From contig JAHEOA010000260.1 in the NCBI GenBank assembly GCA_018609825.1, positions 1-5,883 of the forward strand: 5,883 nucleotides of DNA, given 5' to 3'. This stretch comes from Candidatus Bipolaricaulota bacterium. Its GTDB lineage: Bacteria > Bipolaricaulota > Bipolaricaulia > RBG-16-55-9. Within the stretch, counting starts at the first letter, position 1. Each line of letters opens with the position of its first letter. This document shows positions 5,010 through 5,883 of the stretch, piece by piece. A program made the translations under genes and the position numbers. The notes beneath the pieces are model-generated. The model was not told the DNA's origin, made no database searches, and was given only the letters and a program-made list of their open reading frames with translations.

Positions 5010-5883
5010 ATGCGTTCAAGCGACCGACAAACCGTGTCGAGGCGGCACTTTCTCCGACAGCTTGCGCGGGCCACAGCCGCCGGCAGCGGACTATCCTTCG
5101 TCCATCCCTTTGCCGGATCCGCCCCATCCGTGACGGCCGCATCGGCCAAGCACGTCCTGGTTCTTGGAGCGGGGCTCTCTGGCCTGGCCGCCGCTTGGGA
5201 GCTTGAGGCGGCGGGTCGCGAGGTGACCGTGCTCGAGGCGCGATCTCGACCGGGCGGCCGGGTCTTCACGCTTCGACAGGCCTTTGCGGAGGACCTCCAC
5301 GCGGAGGCCGGCGCGGTGGCATTCTCCGAGACTTACACCCAAGCCAACCGACTCGTCGACGAGCTCGGACTGGAGCGTGCCGAGTGGGCGATGCCCGATC
5401 TCAACCCGCTTTATCACTTGAGGGGCCGGCGGTTTTCAGCCGGGCCCGATCAGCAGCCAGAGTGGCCTTACGACCTCACGGCCAGAGAGCAGAATCTCGG
5501 TCCGATGGGGATTATGAAGCGCTACATCATCGATCCCTTACCGCCCGAGATCAGCAACCCGGATCGGTGGGACGAGGCTCCCCTGGCTGACCTGGATGAT
5601 CTTTCTTTGGCCGGATTCATGCGCCATCAAGGCGCCAGCGAGGGCGCGATCGAGCTGATCGCCGACACCCAGTTCTTCGGCCCCCGGATCGACAACGTCT
5701 CCATGCTCGCCTTGGCCTTGGCCGAGTTCGGGCTCTTCTTTGCGGGGAGGCCGTTCGTCCTCGCGGGCGGCAACGACCGCCTTCCCACCGCGATGGCGGG
5801 GCGCCTGAGTCGGGCTATCGAGTACGGCGTCGAGGTCACCGAGGTTCGGCAGGCCAACTCGGGCGTGGAAGTGCAGGCCCTGC
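5010..5883 (+). CDS. Tat-exported flavin amine oxidase family protein, N-terminal part (3' end outside window)
   Basis: The frame is open from the ATG at 5010 to the window end, giving 291 residues. AAGGAGGAG (4998-5006) provides the ribosome-binding site. Residues 10-15, SRRHFL, form a twin-arginine motif followed by a moderately hydrophobic segment and Ala-rich cleavage region (to about 46), so the protein is exported folded with its cofactor. HVLVLGAGLSGLAAAWEL (48-65) is the Rossmann FAD-binding GxGxxG. E76 in VTVLEAR binds the ribose in this fold, and RPGGRV (80-85) is the hallmark of the monoamine oxidase/amine oxidase superfamily. EAGAVAF (99-105) matches the conserved segment near the flavin. 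GGNDRLPTAMAGRL (about 256-269) matches the family's 'GG...L...LA..L' element. Such enzymes oxidise amines or amino acids, giving H2O2 and ammonia, or act as desaturases; the substrate cannot be told without the C-terminus. A normal member has roughly 450-550 residues. Confidence 0.92.
   Translation, partial: MRSSDRQTVSRRHFLRQLARATAAGSGLSFVHPFAGSAPSVTAASAKHVLVLGAGLSGLAAAWELEAAGREVTVLEARSRPGGRVFTLRQAFAEDLHAEAGAVAFSETYTQANRLVDELGLERAEWAMPDLNPLYHLRGRRFSAGPDQQPEWPYDLTAREQNLGPMGIMKRYIIDPLPPEISNPDRWDEAPLADLDDLSLAGFMRHQGASEGAIELIADTQFFGPRIDNVSMLALALAEFGLFFAGRPFVLAGGNDRLPTAMAGRLSRAIEYGVEVTEVRQANSGVEVQAL

Noticed and set aside
1..5883. CRISPR array, tRNA, rRNA, insertion-sequence ends or integrase
   Set aside because: No regularly spaced repeats, cloverleaf, transposase motifs or terminal inverted repeats with target duplications could be seen by eye on either strand.

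Overview
The window is GC-rich bacterial DNA with strong G/C preference at third codon positions, and genes begin behind clear Shine-Dalgarno sequences. Lineage cannot be fixed from sequence alone. The secreted protein with an IDVKPGSDPN-type module and a FlgD-like C-terminal beta domain ending in VRKVVILR resembles proteins I associate with deep-branching or environmental phyla, many known mostly from metagenomes. That is an impression, not a placement. No rRNA, tRNA, CRISPR array, transposase or phage gene is visible.

Left part (1-937, + strand): the C-terminal part of a ParA-family ATPase, cut by the window edge, overlaps by 29 bases a small ribbon-helix-helix (RHH) DNA-binding protein with a basic, probably disordered N-terminal tail. 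This looks like a two-gene partition cassette, on a replicon or serving another cargo. A short convergent gap (938-1173) with small inverted repeats follows.

Middle part (1174-2137, - strand): a small nucleotidyltransferase-fold protein that seems to lack its catalytic acidic pair, then a DUF1232 membrane protein. A perfect 16-base palindrome lies between them. From 2138 to 2797 there is no convincing gene; this stretch contains an abrupt AT-rich island.

Right part (2798-5883, + strand): three exported proteins and one doubtful small gene. First is a secreted adhesin-like or surface-layer-like protein, followed by an 11-bp-stem hairpin with an alternative internal fold. Second is a small exported protein with a CVPGMGFHYV motif and a Met/His-rich C-terminus; its promoter carries a near-perfect 15-base Fur box. 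Third is a Tat-exported flavin amine oxidase cut by the right edge, preceded by a small ORF that appears frameshifted.

The best lead is the Fur-box-controlled small exported protein (3984-4487), which suggests an iron- or metal-responsive periplasmic or surface function not covered by any family I can name. Next are the ParA/RHH cassette and the degenerate nucleotidyltransferase.
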